A stretch of 64,000 nt of DNA from Chlamydoabsidia padenii (GCA_025330725.1 JAIWND010000013.1:434001-498000); one strand, 5' to 3'. Positions 1-12,645 are shown, numbered from the stretch's first letter. Translations and numbers: made by a program. The notes: generated by a model from the sequence alone, not told the origin.

Positions 1-2214
1 CCCAGGGCGGTGACAGAGACATCATTGGAGACAATATCCCAAATGAATTCTTCATTGTTGATCATGTAGGTGGCAAAGTCTTGCATGGCTTCTTGATCCG
101 TAATCACCAGAGAGGATGGCACATCAAATTGAGCTCCTTGATCGGCTAATGCTTGAATGGCAGGCATAGTAGCAGTACCCAAAGTTCGACCTTGCCATCT
201 GACCGTCAATGGTGAAGGGAAGTTGATGGTGGCAGCCATAGGACCGGTCTTGGTGATAGAACCCTTCATTTGGACCTTGGCGTTGGTGTTGGTAGGATCA
301 GACAAGATTAGAGTTTCGAATCCAAGTTCAGCACCATTGACGATTTGTTGCACAATAGGTTGACCAACAATAGGAATCAGTCGAGTAACTGTATCGTCAG
401 AATTAATTTGCACGCCATTTTGAGAAAAGGACAGTACATTGACATAGTCGCCCACCTGCAAAGTTGATTCCAAAGCCAAGTCTGTTTTCAAAGCTTTCAT
501 CGCCTGTAAAACATAACTTGAGATGTTGAATCCCTCAAAGAGAGAAGCAGAAGGAGAGACATCTTCTTGACCTTGAATATGGAATCCACCCATACCGAGC
601 AAACCATCCAAAGCCTTTGTATCCAAATTAGCATCTACAGCAAGAGATCGCATCAGAAGAGCCACAGCAGCAGGTTCCAGATTCATTTCCATGTTGAGTT
701 GAGGAGACACACCACTAGCATGACCACTGATGACAAAAGGATTGTTGCTGATATCTTGATCGATGTTACCGACAGGCATTCCCTTGTAAGTAGCAGCCGA
801 CTTGACTTTGGTGATGGCCAGACCAGCTGTAAAAGGATTTTTGATGGTCACCGACACATGGACAATGCTTGTTTGGACAGTATCGGGCAATACAGTCAAA
901 GCACCGTTTTGAATCAGAGGTTCCTTGAGACCGGGAAGAGTTGTGTCGATCTTGACAGCACTGAGAGCCTTTACCAAAGATGCGATTGCTGTTGATTGTT
1001 CGAATCCACCAATAGCCGCCGAGCTGTTTTGACCCATCACAAATGCAGTAAGCATACCTTGACCTTGTTGAGAAGAGTTGGGATCAAAGTTGGCTTTAGC
1101 AAGCACTGTATTGTCACCACGCTGGAGAGTAAGATTTGTCAAAGTAACTGTCCCAACCTGAGTAGATTCCGCAAACATTGCAAATGTCACATCACCCACT
1201 GACATGCTAAAGTCGGAAGGATTCCCCATAGTGACACCAATGTCTAGTTGAAGAGCTTGTTGAGTACCACCGGTCATGTCCACACTGTTGATTACTGTCG
1301 GAGTACTGTTCAAGAATTGAAGACCATGAAGAGAGGTAGGCACATTGAATGTAATACCACCAAGAGTGATTTCACCAATAGGAGTTTGAGTCTTTGTAGT
1401 AGCAAGGCCAGACACTCCAAAAGTATACAAGTCGGAAGCAGTTAGATCATAAGTGTAAGAGTTGAAGGCATCGTTCTTTCCAGGAAGAGCAGCAAGGACG
1501 GCATTGTTGATTGGGAATTGTAACTTTCCGGCCTTTTGATCACTTTGCGCCTTGCCCCAGGGCACCACCAGTTCAGAGAAATTGCCTGTCGAGTTGGTGT
1601 TCATGGTGATATTTTGAGTGACATCCGTAATGTTGAGTGTGAAGCCAAAAGGAATGCTGAAATCGGCCACAACGTTGGGAGCAGACACAGTAGGAGCATA
1701 AGGATTGCTGGCGTCGAATTTGAGATCAAGGTAACCCATGCTGACAGCGTTAATGATCTTTAATGGACCACCTTGATTGGCGAGACCGACATTCAATTGC
1801 ACCGACTTGAAGGCTTCAGTCAACCAATTAATAGGAGTATGTCCATCAGGAGCAGCAGACACGCCAGTAGCAGAGGTTTGAGCAACACCACCACTAACAT
1901 AGGTTGAGAACATGGTACCCACTTTTTCAAGATCCGCCGGATTCGACAATGGTTTAATGGAACCCTTCAGAGGAATTGTATTGTCGTCTTTTACAAGAGT
2001 TACATTAGTTGCAGAGACCATACCCAGATTGACACCTTGATATCCAATATTGAGTTGAATGGTACCGAGTTGAATTCCAATAGGTGAAGGACTTTTCATA
2101 ACAGTGCCGAGTTCCACCAGAATGCCACCAGTGGGGTCATTAGCTGGTAGATTAAATGATTGGATTTTGACATCTTTAAATCCACCCATACCTATGAAAT
2201 GAGAAGAAGAAGAG

Positions 2215-2251
<37 letters not shown>

Positions 2252-3147
2252 TTTAGTGTCACTGTATTACATTTTTTGTAATCCCTCGAGGTTGGTGGAA
2301 ACAATAAAGAAGATTCATGAAACCTTAACATTGTACAAGATGCAATATCTTCCCACCAATAAACTCCGAAAAGAATAGAAAAAAAAATTTACCTGGAAGA
2401 GTTATAGTTTTGTCCAAGTTAGCAGTAGAAGTTCTATTAGTAATTAAAAAAGTAACATGTTAGTAAACAAAGATCGATCATTCCATATTTGATGGAGAAT
2501 TTGCCTTACCTTGACAGAGCAGTAACGTCACAGCTACCTTTAAGATTCCAGTCAAAGTTATCCATAGCCAGCATATCTTTTGAGAAAGAAGCAAAAAAGT
2601 TTGGATCTTCAATCAAAAAAGGAGTGTCCGCATTCAGATCACCGTGACCACCACCAATCGTTGTACTTGGCAGAGTAATGTTTCCAAGTAAAGTGCTGTT
2701 GTAATAAACCAAGATAGGGTTATGAAACACAATGCTTGCACTAAAGGGACCAGTATTCTTGAGTGAGCTTTGCATGGCCATGTAAAATGTTTTTTGGATG
2801 TCATAATCACGCTTGACAGGTTGTTGACCAGGAGGAGGAGAGAATGTGATAGTAGCACCATTGACATCAATACCAGCTTGATTCATAAGAGATTGGACAA
2901 TCATAGGAAAGAAGACAAAGACGATCAGACACACCACAACAATGATAACAATGGCAGAGACGATAGAGCAGATGATCCAGTATTTCTTGTTTTTGTAGAA
3001 TTTCTTCTTTGGTGGAGGAGGCGGTTTTTCAGAGTATTCTTCCATTACGTCATCTTCAATACTGCGTTCCCGAGCATTATGATAGTATTCGTCTTGGGCA
3101 TTTATGGCGAGAGCATCACTATCATCATGATTGTGAGCCCCAGACAT
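1..3147 (-). CDS. Large DUF3712/LEA-like single-pass membrane protein (5' part; runs off left edge)
   Basis: Reading join(3147..2510, 2433..2393, 2191..<1) gives one open frame of at least 956 residues, cut by the left window edge. Residues 1-56 are acidic then Pro/Lys-rich and probably cytosolic. Residues about 57-80 form one strong transmembrane helix. The rest is a long, beta-rich, Asn/Thr/Gly-rich ectodomain with repeated units resembling the WHy/LEA-2 fold (for example around SLMNQAGIDVNGATITFS and MGGFKDVKIQSFNLP). This matches fungal DUF3712 proteins, which include yeast Tag1, a vacuolar membrane protein linked to ending autophagy. I infer a vacuolar or endomembrane location. The second intron contains a poly-A run of about 33. 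A promoter-element copy lies at 3366-3378. Family assignment is fairly sure; function is not. Confidence 0.8.
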
Positions 3148-3365
3148 TATACAGGATGTTGGTACTGTGAATGGTTTTTATTAAAAATAAAAAAGTAGGT
3201 AAAAGAGTGGAGAGATATAAAAGCAATAAACGAATGGATTAAATTTGACACCTTTTGGTGAAAGTTATACGTCAAAAAAAGGGGGGGTAGAGAGAAAAAA
3301 GTGTGGAATAGAGAAAAGAGAAAGGTTGAAATGGCCACGCCAAAAAATTAATTTTATATCCGGAA

Positions 3366-3378
3366 TTTCAAATCCCGA
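3366..3378. promoter_or_regulatory. Promoter-element copy TTTCAAATCCCGA upstream of the DUF3712 gene
   Basis: A perfect copy of the recurrent element, 219 bp upstream of the start at 3147. On the minus strand it reads TCGGGATTTGAAA, in the sense of the gene. Confidence 0.5.
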
Positions 3379-3379
3379 C

Positions 3380-5628
3380 CCCTAAAGTGAAAGTAGAAAA
3401 AAAAAAAGGCGAGGATCAAATAGAATATCCATGAAAACCATTCAATGCTTAATCCTATTGTACCGTGGAATTTGATAGGGTGTACAGAATGTGAAAACCC
3501 CATCGTGTGGTGGAATACACTACACTTCTTTGATGATTAATAGATTGACGGCAAGTTCCTTTCCCGCCCTCTGAGGCTGGACCAAATTGTGGGGTTTGCA
3601 TTGGCACCTATGAAGTGATTCTTTCTACTAAAAAACAGAAACAGAAAGAATAGTAATAAATCATCATCATCTGAAAGTTTGTTTTAATGGTCTTGCATTG
3701 TCTGGATCTGGCGGGGATTGAAAAAAGGAGGTAAACCACCCATATTCAGAACGGAATCCATTAGAACACGATGGAAAGAACTAGACTTTATTGCCTTGAC
3801 CACTTTATAAAGGTTCAACTATTTCTATTGTGTATTACGAGATTTAGAAAGTCATGACCCCACAGTACAGAATCATAGGTTTTCTCTGCGTTCCTGAACA
3901 ATGGAAACTCCCCCACACATTGGGAAAATAGTCTGTGTCACTCAGAAATAAAGTAGCATTGTTGTAAAGAAGTCGAATCAAGTCATGAGGTAACACCGAT
4001 CACCTTTTTCTTTTTTGTCATGTTGAGTTTAAATCCCCTTTTACTTCTGATACTATTTTTATCTCCCAACTTGAGATTATGCAAGTGTCTGATTTTAAAA
4101 CTCCGGTGATCGACGAAATGAAGAAACGCAATGATTGTATGCAAGTAGATATACACATCAAGCACTGTTTATATCATACCAAACATTTGTTTCTATATCT
4201 TTTATATTGTAATTTGTGAAAAAAGAAAGAAAAAAAAGTCCGTGTCCAATGATCAGATGATACAAGGCACCTAATGATGCTTTTGCGACCATTTTTAGGA
4301 CTTGCACAATGAGAATTTTCATGATTCTGTGGCATGACAAACCAAAGAAAGCAAAACAAATGAAGCACTAATACATTGAGACATTGAAACTTGACTTTTA
4401 CAAATGAAGCTATAAGGAAACATAGTGAATCTGATCTATTGTTTATAATAATACATAAGGACCACTACTTTATTAAACAAATTTTATTAATAATACTATA
4501 CTATTAACTATTCTATCCCTCATGAGTATTTTAAGCCAGCAAAGACAGATCCATACACACACACAAAGTTAGATTGTTCGTGATCCACCTATCCCAAATA
4601 GTCAATTAAGAGTAGTCAAAGGAGAGAGGTATTTTGGTTCTGTACTACCCATATCCAAAGTTATGTTACTTTTTTTCCACACCACTTTTTTTTTTTTTTT
4701 TTTTTTTTTTCTGTGTGAGTCAAAGACAACTGAAGAGAGTGAAGTGCTGTTGGTGAGTTTACGGGTCGCAAAGTTCTTGGTACTGGGCGTGACGAGTTTA
4801 TTATTCAGGTAGTAAGTACAAATGTGATGTGTATATTCTACAATAAAGAAAAAAGTGTTGTTACATTAATTTTATTTAAGCGTTAACAAATCCCTTTTTT
4901 TTTGTGTCCTCTTTTTCATGTCACCTTTAGGTCCTACTTTAATTCGGTTTATATCCCACGATGAGTGCTTGTGTAGATCCATAGTTTCAGCACCGTATCA
5001 AGGCAATGCAGTTAAAAAAAACAATAGTGATTACATATATCATCGTGATGGCTAATGTTTATAAATGAAAGGAGTGTGGATTCGGAAGAGAAGGAAGAAG
5101 TTAAAAAATTCACTTGGGGGGGGGGTGGAAAGAAAAAGGATGAATTTTTGAAATCCCGATTTTTTCAAAAAAGGCAGGATATTCTTTTTTTACTTTAACC
5201 ACTTCTCTTCCTTGATTATAATTCAAGGCATTTTGGGGGTATACACGGTTACTACACTGTTTATGATGCTTGACTTCTGGATAGTGATCTGTTCTTTTAT
5301 AAACTTATGACTTTGCATTTTTAACAGGGACGACTTTATCTCAAGACGTGGGAACATTGACTCTCTCTGTCTATTAATTTGATATCGATACTTTAAACTA
5401 GGTAAGGTCACAAATGAAAAAGCACAAAAAGAAAGAGGTTGAAGGGGTAAAAATAACTTGAGGCTTTATGACTAATCTTCATTGATAAAACTAGACTAAA
5501 ACAGCTCTCCTTTAGATGAAGGTATAACTTGATGATACTTAGTGGTTTTTGATCTCTGGTTTACCATGGTAAATTTAAACTGTCCTGCCTATATGTGATC
5601 AATGATTGAGACAATACTCATCTTCTCT

Positions 5629-5678
<50 letters not shown>

Positions 5679-6262
5679 TTATAGTCCTTGCTTTACTGCC
5701 TGTATCTGAAAATACCTGACAATCATCATTACTAGTGATTATGCATTCATTGGCTTGGTATTTACGATCGACCAAACTAGTGATCATGATTGATCTCACC
5801 AAATAATTCATGGAAACAACATGGATCTCATCAACGCGTGCCAAGCGGTTATACCAAGTATTAGGATAGGTATCACTTTACGTAGAATAGTTATGTGTAT
5901 TTAAATAAAGTAATGTCATATGCTTGTTGTTGTTGTTTATCATGTCATAAATAACTGTCTCTATATGTCATTTGTGTATGTGTGGGTTGTATAACTTGAT
6001 GCCTTGGGGGGATGGAGACCTTGTTATAAATTATGACTAATTGACTGTGCATGACCATTGTATATAGTCAATGCGGATTCTTCTTTCATCAAAGGTCCCA
6101 TATTGGGGGAGACATGTTTTTACATAATGTATAAAAAGAGATACGGTTTATTTATTTAAAGGATGATGAAGATAAATGACAATCAAAGATATGTGATATT
6201 GATACTAGTATAATAGTTAAAAGGGGAGTGGGAGGGGAGGGTTCTATCCAACTAGGGTTATT
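3380..6262. other. 2.9 kb without a recognisable gene
   Basis: AT-rich DNA with homopolymers (T-run near 4687-4710, T-run near 5633-5675). An orphan promoter-element copy lies at 5147-5159. On the minus strand at about 5860-5660 a short open stretch reads like a protein fragment (NTWYNRLARVDEIHVVSMNY), but it runs into the poly-T tract and has stops on both sides. I could not identify it. No intact gene, tRNA or rRNA seen. Confidence 0.4.
5147..5159. promoter_or_regulatory. Orphan promoter-element copy TTTGAAATCCCGA
   Basis: Matches the element found upstream of many genes here, but I see no coding gene within 1 kb on either side. It could mark an unrecognised non-coding transcript or be a relic. 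Confidence 0.3.
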
Positions 6263-6706
6263 TTATTTGACGCGCACATTGGCTTGTTGAGGTGTTGATG
6301 GTTGAGCAGCTTCACGTCGAGCAGCATCTTGAAGTAAAGCAGTATCCACAGCTTGAGATGGTAATTGGACGTATCGCACTACTGATCCACGAATAAAACA
6401 GTTCTTGACTGAAATCTATAAAGTCAAGATGAAACAAAAGGTTAATAACGTTTACCTTGTCTATTATATCTTGTTTTTACCATGTGAGGATATCGTTCTT
6501 CGTCTACTACAGCTATATTATCGAGTTTAATGTTGAGAAACTGGTCCACAGACTTGAGAGTGCCAGTAATGGCGAGATCGTTTTTCAGTTCCACCGTTAC
6601 TTGTTGATCCACCAGAGTCTTGAAAAAGGAATAAAAAAGCTACTTATAACAATAACAATAGTGTAATTAGTATCATATACAGTTAACAAAACATCCCACG
6701 TACCAT
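6263..6706 (-). CDS. LSM2: U6 snRNA-associated Sm-like protein LSm2
   Basis: join(6706..6704, 6639..6481, 6415..6263), 104 residues. The protein begins MLFYSFFKTLVDQQVTVELK, followed by the Sm1 motif and the Sm2-type segment NCFIRGSVVRYVQL, diagnostic of LSm2. LSm2 is part of the LSm1-7 ring (mRNA decapping and decay) and the LSm2-8 ring (U6 snRNA 3' end). The first exon is only the ATG codon, followed at once by GTACGT; the next exon starts exactly at residue 2 after an AG acceptor. The tail after residue 80 is Ala/Gln-rich and slightly longer than in human LSm2. It is divergently arranged with nothing obvious; a promoter-element variant lies 95 bp upstream. Confidence 0.93.
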
Positions 6707-6800
6707 GTTTTTAGAGTATCAAAACCAAAGCGGAAGAGGAAAAATCCCATTTTGTTATTATTATTTTTTTACCAATGAATTCCAAAGACCGTCTATTCAG

Positions 6801-6816
6801 CGGCATTTGAAATTCG
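6801..6816. promoter_or_regulatory. Promoter-element variant CGGCATTTGAAATTCG upstream of LSM2
   Basis: One mismatch to the core (GGCATTT for GGGATTT). It lies 95 bp upstream of the LSM2 ATG at 6706. Confidence 0.35.
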
Positions 6817-6896
6817 AGGCCCCCCTTTTTTTTACAGATGCATTGTCCTGTCAACATACCGTAACATCCCATACACAGAAGCACCTACCACTTATC

Positions 6897-6933
<37 letters not shown>

Positions 6934-7097
6934 CCTCCATATTCTACTAAAGACAAAAGCAAAATAAAAGCAAACTACTCTGTCCATTCAGAGTACCCCC
7001 ATCCCACACACCCCAAACACACATACACATATAAAAGTCAATATAAAGGATTTCAAAAGGTTGCTTTATTGTTGGCAGTTTATTTGTGATCAATTTT

Positions 7098-7476
7098 TTA
7101 ACGGAGACGACGAGCTTCACGTTCGGATTCCAAGAGACAGAGAATATCGTTTTCACGGACAGGGCCCTTGACGTTACGGATGATGCTACGGTTGGTGTCG
7201 TCCATGAATTCAACACGCACTTGAGTCACGCCACCACGAGAACCGGTACGGCCAAGCACTTTGATGACACGAGCGAGCTTAACGGGAGTCTTTGAGGAGT
7301 CCTATATAAAAATAAAAAGATCATGATGAGTCATCGCATCAATTACAGGTGTTTGTCGAACGGTTCCATTTTATCATCCAGTTGTATCCCATCCATCCAT
7401 CCATCCATCCATTTAGTTATGTTATCCTTTTTTTTTCCAATCATCATCCATCGTTATTCGTTCATCTACTCACCAT
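7098..7476 (-). CDS. RPS28: 40S ribosomal protein eS28 (RPS28)
   Basis: join(7476..7474, 7301..7098), 68 residues, the normal family length (67-69). The sequence [20 protein letters not shown] and the C-terminal [12 protein letters not shown] are the near-invariant eS28 signature. It is a small-subunit protein near the mRNA exit channel. As in LSM2, exon 1 is the bare ATG codon followed by GTGAGT, so the rest of the protein lies in exon 2. The 5' UTR or promoter holds a CATC microsatellite (about 7389-7411) inside the intron. A promoter-element variant sits 97 bp upstream of the ATG. Confidence 0.95.
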
Positions 7477-7572
7477 GATCTAAACCGTTGTATAGTTTCG
7501 TTAAGAAAGGGAGGAGAGAGAAGAAAAAAATAGCATCGAGGCACCTTGGGGGGCAAAAACCATGCGGCAAAT

Positions 7573-7584
7573 TTTCAAATTCCG
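7573..7584. promoter_or_regulatory. Promoter-element variant TTTCAAATTCCG upstream of RPS28
   Basis: One substitution from TTTCAAATCCCG. It lies 97 bp from the RPS28 ATG and also faces the decayed gene that starts near 7938 on the other strand. Confidence 0.35.
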
Positions 7585-7937
7585 CTTTGCCCCCTCGGGT
7601 TCTATAAAAATTCATCCAGCGTAGACACGATTTTCCTCTTTCTTTCCCTAATTACATCCCTCTTTTTTTTAATTGGATATCCGTTTACTCTTCTTCTTCT
7701 TTTTATTATACCATTACTCATTATTGATATACAACACTCTCACATCCAGTCACCCTCTTCCTATAGTCCCACTCAACAATAAAAGCAACGATGAAACAAT
7801 GACGACTAGATTCCTTTTCTGAACTTGACTTGAACAATGCAGACCAATTGGTACCAATTAAGCACATCTTAAGCCTATCCTTGGGGTCTTCACCTTTTGT
7901 ACTCGGTGGTGGCGAAAAAAAAGAAACGAACAATCAT

Positions 7938-9233
7938 ATGAATGGCGACTCTCATGACGTGGACTGCAATATCAGTATTGAAACTGATACACTTATTATT
8001 GATGACCGGCATGCTTCTACACAGACTATGGACAAGAACGGTGGGATCATCAAGGCAGGACTAGGCAATATAGCAAAACGATTGGGTGGATCTTTTGACG
8101 ATATCAACATGGGTCAAGATGACGGCAATAATATCAACTCACTTGTACTACTCTCATCACCACCACCATCATCCAATGCTTGGAACCTTTTCGGGCAGCC
8201 ACATGGACATTATACAATCAGTCAACTCAAGGAATGTATCGATTTTCGGACGGAATATCAGCAGCATTGTAGACAAAAATGATATAGTAAACGATAATGG
8301 TTTATCACTAATATCGACAACCCGCAGTATTAATACAGTATATCCATTACAAAACGGCCGATCAACATTTCCACATCAATTAATACAGCCTGATTATTCA
8401 AGGAAAAAACTCGATAATGTACAACTGATGACGAACGACAATATAGACAAGGAAAGCATGTCACTATCATCGGACCAGGATAATCAATCATCACCATGGT
8501 TTGGACTCAATCAGCAGGATCAATACTAACCACATCAGTCCATTTGAAGATCTAGAAAACATATCTACAAGTAAGTAAAAAGTAACAAAAAAAAAGGGGG
8601 GGGATTATATGTACAGGTGACCAACTCATTCTTGTATAGTAGATAAAGACGATTGGGACACTTGGCAACGCTTTGGAAAATCTTACACATGCTAAAATGG
8701 AGTTTGCCCGGCCATGCTAAAAGTAAGTCAGGATGGAAAAGTATGATAAAGTGCAGTGCTAATCATACATTTTATAGGATGTATCAAGAAAAAAATGGCA
8801 CTCTAAACTCATAGCCCTGATGACTGAATTCGAAGAAAAGAAAGGACGGCGGAACTATCAACATGCAACACAAAGGCACCAATGCGAAGATTTTGAATAC
8901 CAAGCCAACGTACCCTTTATGGCAAGTTTTATAATAGGCGGGGATTTACTGCATACATCTTTTAACTAACTGATTGTTTTTGTATAATTAGTCCAGGAAA
9001 TCGACAATACAAAGGGAACTATTGGCTACTATGAACGGGAAACACTGGCATTTGGGAAATATAGTACCTGATATCCATTATATAGGCACACAATAACAGA
9101 TCAAACTAAATAAACCGAGGGATTTGCAATATGTGAAGGGCGTGGTTGGATTCCCCTGGACACCTCAATACCAATATTATCACCACAAGATACCAAAGAC
9201 GACTCGGTAGTACTTGGACTAGGTACTCGTTAA
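7938..9233 (+). pseudogene. Decayed multi-exon protein gene (several frameshifts and stops)
   Basis: Coding-like segments succeed one another but in clashing frames. 7938-8235 reads MNGDSHDVDCNISIETDT onward. The frame shifts near 8240 and continues to a stop at 8529. A shifted segment INTNHISPFEDLENIST follows, ending at a GTAAGT donor (about 8572). Next is DKDDWDTWQRFGK with a frame change into ILHMLKWSLPGHAK. A good open segment follows at about 8778-8921 (TEFEEKKGRRNYQHATQRH). The last exon has two in-frame stops before EGFAICEGRGWIPLDTS and the terminal stop at 9233. Splice-like borders persist between segments, so this looks like a once-spliced gene now broken rather than a chance ORF. 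I do not recognise the family. Assembly error would be an alternative, but several independent lesions argue against it. Confidence 0.5.
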
Positions 9234-9407
9234 TGTATTTTATCATTCCTACTTTATAATCATCATCCTTAATTGTCATTTGTTAATAAGTATGCATGTC
9301 ATGTAACTTTTTATGCTACTCAATAAACTATTACCTGATCTCCTTCCTTGTATTCATTGTTACCCTTCTCTTTGTCTCTGGTAAACAGGGAGCATTTTGT
9401 CCCACAG

Positions 9408-9420
9408 TCGGAATTTGAAT
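9408..9420. promoter_or_regulatory. Promoter-element variant TCGGAATTTGAAT
   Basis: One substitution in the core; 92 bp upstream of the ATG at 9512. Confidence 0.35.
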
Positions 9421-9511
9421 ATGTGTACAAAAGAAGGGGGCCCTTTTTTATTTTACCGTCTCTCTCTTTCCCCTCTTCCCTCTTTTTTTTTTTTTAACTA
9501 TAAACAGGTCA

Positions 9512-10257
9512 ATGACTTCTTCACCAGACCATTCTCCTTTTACTAAAGAATGGTTATCTTTACCTGGTGACTTTAACGTGCATGAATCGTTTGCTGACGA
9601 TCTCATTCGACAATTTGGTTTACATGAGGACATCCAACTGGATCAAAAAGTAATTATACATGTTTTAAAAAGTTCAAGTACACACACTCACTCCTTTTAT
9701 ATATTATCTAATCCCCCCCTGCTCCTGGAATATAGAATGAAGAGCTAACCGTGCCGTCGCCACCACCTCGATCACCCACCACTTCAAATCCAGCCCATGA
9801 ATCATCAAGGCAGTCGGACACCGCCACCCCTTTACGACGATCGTCTGCGGAGAATATTCTACGACGATCATCTGCGTTTCTCAAATCGACTTTATGGAAA
9901 TCACGATCGCATGAAACCCAACAACAACAACTACCAGACTTGGATCTTCCTGCTACCGTATTCATCAGCACCACTATCACATTACCGTTCAATAGAAACC
10001 CACCATCATCCTATCAACCATCAATCCTTCCACCTATCATATCAACATACCCACCAAAACCATTACAGTATTCACCCGTAGCAGTAGTAGTGGATCCATT
10101 ACGTGTCCATCAAAAGACATTGATGCATCGACTATCTATGCCTGTTTTACGACATTGTGCTTCTAACTTTGGAATATCCACCACCACCTCTACTACTGCA
10201 TCAGATGCTGCACCCAGAAGACAATCTTATCAATCACCATTGCCACCACATTGTTAG
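9512..10257 (+). CDS. Unknown Ser/Pro/Thr-rich protein
   Basis: join(9512..9649, 9736..10257), 219 residues. I do not recognise the family. The N-terminus (residues 1-46) is acidic and looks folded (SLPGDFNVHESFADDLIRQF). The middle has a basic, arginine-rich block with repeated RRSSA units (PLRRSSAENILRRSSAFLKS), which would suit basophilic kinase sites. The C-terminal half is Pro/Ser/Thr/His-rich and probably disordered. The intron is 86 bp with good GT-AG borders and joins in phase 0. The single intron, a clean start after a poly-T tract and a promoter element at the usual distance support a real gene, probably lineage-specific. Confidence 0.65.
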
Positions 10258-11026
10258 TATAGATATATAGTCAACCCCAACCCCTTAGTGTATATACATT
10301 AATATTTCCCGATCCCCATAACCATAGATTTATATAACCTGGTCTACTTAATAAACACCATCTTTAATAATCATTTTCATTTTGTTTTTTGTTTGTTGAT
10401 TTAACCTCTAAGAGAGGTTTTCCAAAAATTGACCAGCTTACTATAACAGCTCACTGGTCGATATATTATATAAACGGGTTTCGGCAGTTACTCATCAGTA
10501 GTGACCTCATTTGAAGTAAGCTGTCCCCCTTGAGAAAGACTGAAGGAAAAAGAAATTTGTCGAACTTTTTTTTTTTTTTTGTATATATCCAATTCACAGT
10601 CAGAGGCTTGGGCGGTCATTTCGTTGTCGGTATGTGAAATAGACGTCCTTGTTACTTGTTTTGGAAGATGGTGATCCTGCTAACAAATCAACTCCTTGAT
10701 TGATAAATTGATATTAAGCGCATAATACATATACCGTCATAAACAGGTTCAAGAACTTGTTTGAACAGCTGGCTTGCCATTGAGTTCATAATGATTGGGG
10801 GAAAAGTGTTGCATGAATGCGGTGTTTGAATATTTGAATGAAGGAAAAGATGGTCGGTCTCTCCACTGGGTTCTTCCAATGTACGTTACTTGTTTCCTCT
10901 TTTACATTGGATGTTTATTATTAAACAAACCATGCCCTTTTTGCCTCTTGGTGAGTCTATTTTACTCGTACAAGAGTTTCAACCCCAACAGCCTTTGCGG
11001 CTAACCCCTTGACGGCTCCACCATAT
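10258..11026. other. Intergenic stretch without recognisable gene
   Basis: 3' flank of the preceding gene (AATAAA-like signals near 10350), a poly-T run near 10567-10580, and no open frame longer than about 70 codons with protein-like content. Nothing identified. Confidence 0.4.
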
Positions 11027-11039
11027 CGGGATTTGAAAA
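11027..11039. promoter_or_regulatory. Promoter-element copy CGGGATTTGAAAA upstream of the PQ-loop gene
   Basis: Perfect copy, sense orientation, 75 bp upstream of the ATG at 11114. Confidence 0.5.
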
Positions 11040-11113
11040 ATTAAAAAAAGTAGGGTAAACTAATTTTCCCTTTGGGACTTGTGCACCTCTTTCACTTTAT
11101 AAACACATTACTA

Positions 11114-11980
11114 ATGCCTGATTTCGCCACCACTGTACTATCCATAGCGATGGTATTTGGACCCATTGTTGGTTATATTGATCAGGTAATGGACGAACGA
11201 TTAGAACCCAAGGCAGTGCTCACCAAAAGCCTCTCTTTTTTTTAATTTTCTTCTTTTTTCTAGTATCGACTCATTATACAAAAGAAATCCAGTGCTGGCT
11301 TTAATTCCAAAACCTGTGCCATTCTCTTATTTGCAAAGTATGATGTGCACATGATGGTACTTTGATGAACTAACTTCTTTTATAGTATCCTACGTATCTT
11401 TTTCTGGTGAGCACCTTCTTCTCTTTGTTAAAAATACGAAAACTGATAACTGGAACTGATAATTATTCTTACCGTGTAGGCTTGGAAAAAGATTCGATAC
11501 GACCCTGTTGGCACAATCTATTACTATGATCTTTGCACAACTGATACTTTTACATATAGTTGTACGATATCGTCATGACCCAAGTCCAACCACCTTATAC
11601 AGCAACCTAGAAGGTGGCGCGTCTTCGTCCTCTTCATCATTATCGTCCTTGTTGGATGAACAACTGGAAGCGGAACTTCAAGGCACATTGGATCAACCTT
11701 CAACCTCATCAAGTCGTCGTTGTCACTTGTGGCGATGGAACGGATTAAAACGATTCTGGTCTTGGGAATACTACCTGGATTACTTGAACTGCTTATTGAT
11801 CTTTACCACTGTGATCGGGGTTCTCTATCTGTTTTTACACCGCTTCAATGTGTTTATTGAAATATTGGGTGTGCTTAGTCTGGGAATCGAAAGTACTTTG
11901 CCTTTACCACAATGTATATCCAACTTTATGCGAAAAGGTACGGCTGGGTTTAGTTTATTGGTGCTTGGATCTTGGGTAAG

Positions 11981-12013
<33 letters not shown>

Positions 12014-12266
12014 GGTATCATGTACTGTACACTCTAATCCTTTTTACTCTTAGTTTTTAGGTGACAGCTTTAAATTGTTTTACTTTATATATACACATGC
12101 ACCTGCTCAATTTGATATCTGTGGTGGGATCCAACTTGGTATTGATACTGTCATTGTCTTCCAATTCATTTGGTACTCTTCCTTGGTCAAGACTTGGTGG
12201 GATAGGAAAGTTTCTGGACACCATCATCAAGATGACGATGAAGATCAAGGTAACATCCAAATATAA
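11114..12266 (+). CDS. PQ-loop repeat membrane protein (SLC66A2/PQLC1 - yeast Any1 type)
   Basis: join(11114..11185, 11264..11337, 11386..11406, 11480..11975, 12054..12266), 291 residues. The opening VLSIAMVFGPIVGYIDQ is the first PQ-loop-like helix, followed by KTCAILLFANILRIFFWLGK, typical of the SLC66A2/Any1 branch. A hydrophilic Ser-rich loop (about residues 90-130) separates the two halves. A second repeat follows: LSLGIESTLPLPQCISNF. In yeast, Any1 (Cfs1) affects phospholipid asymmetry and endosomal traffic; I infer an endosomal or Golgi role. The third exon is only 21 bp. The fourth intron contains an AT dinucleotide repeat (about 11980-12008). The tail is His/Asp-rich. An element copy lies 75 bp upstream. 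Confidence 0.82.
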
Positions 12267-12645
12267 ACTAGTATGGTTACTTGACATCTTGATATATTCT
12301 CTCTCTATATATCTATCTATTCATTTATTTATTTATTTATCTTTATTCCACATATATACAAATAGTACCTGTTTTGTCTCATAACCCTGATCCCATTTAG
12401 CTATAGTACGCACTCTCTTCAGTCCCTCCCCCCCCTTCTTTATTTTATTTTTAATCAATAAAACTCTCTCTCTCTCTCTCTTTTAAACATCTATTTATAA
12501 CATTGTGATTTTTTGATTGATTTGCTGTCACTTTAGTTACAGTATGTTGGGCACGAGGCTAAATATATTTCAGCCCCTGAATCTTTCTTTGGATACAGAA
12601 AACGTTTTTTTTTTTTTTTTTTTTGGGCAAGGCAGGTTGACATAC

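Noticed and set aside
567..995. Plus-strand frames over the first 2.2 kb (up to 142 codons)
   Set aside because: They are shadows of the continuous minus-strand DUF3712 coding sequence, which has clear protein composition and splice sites.
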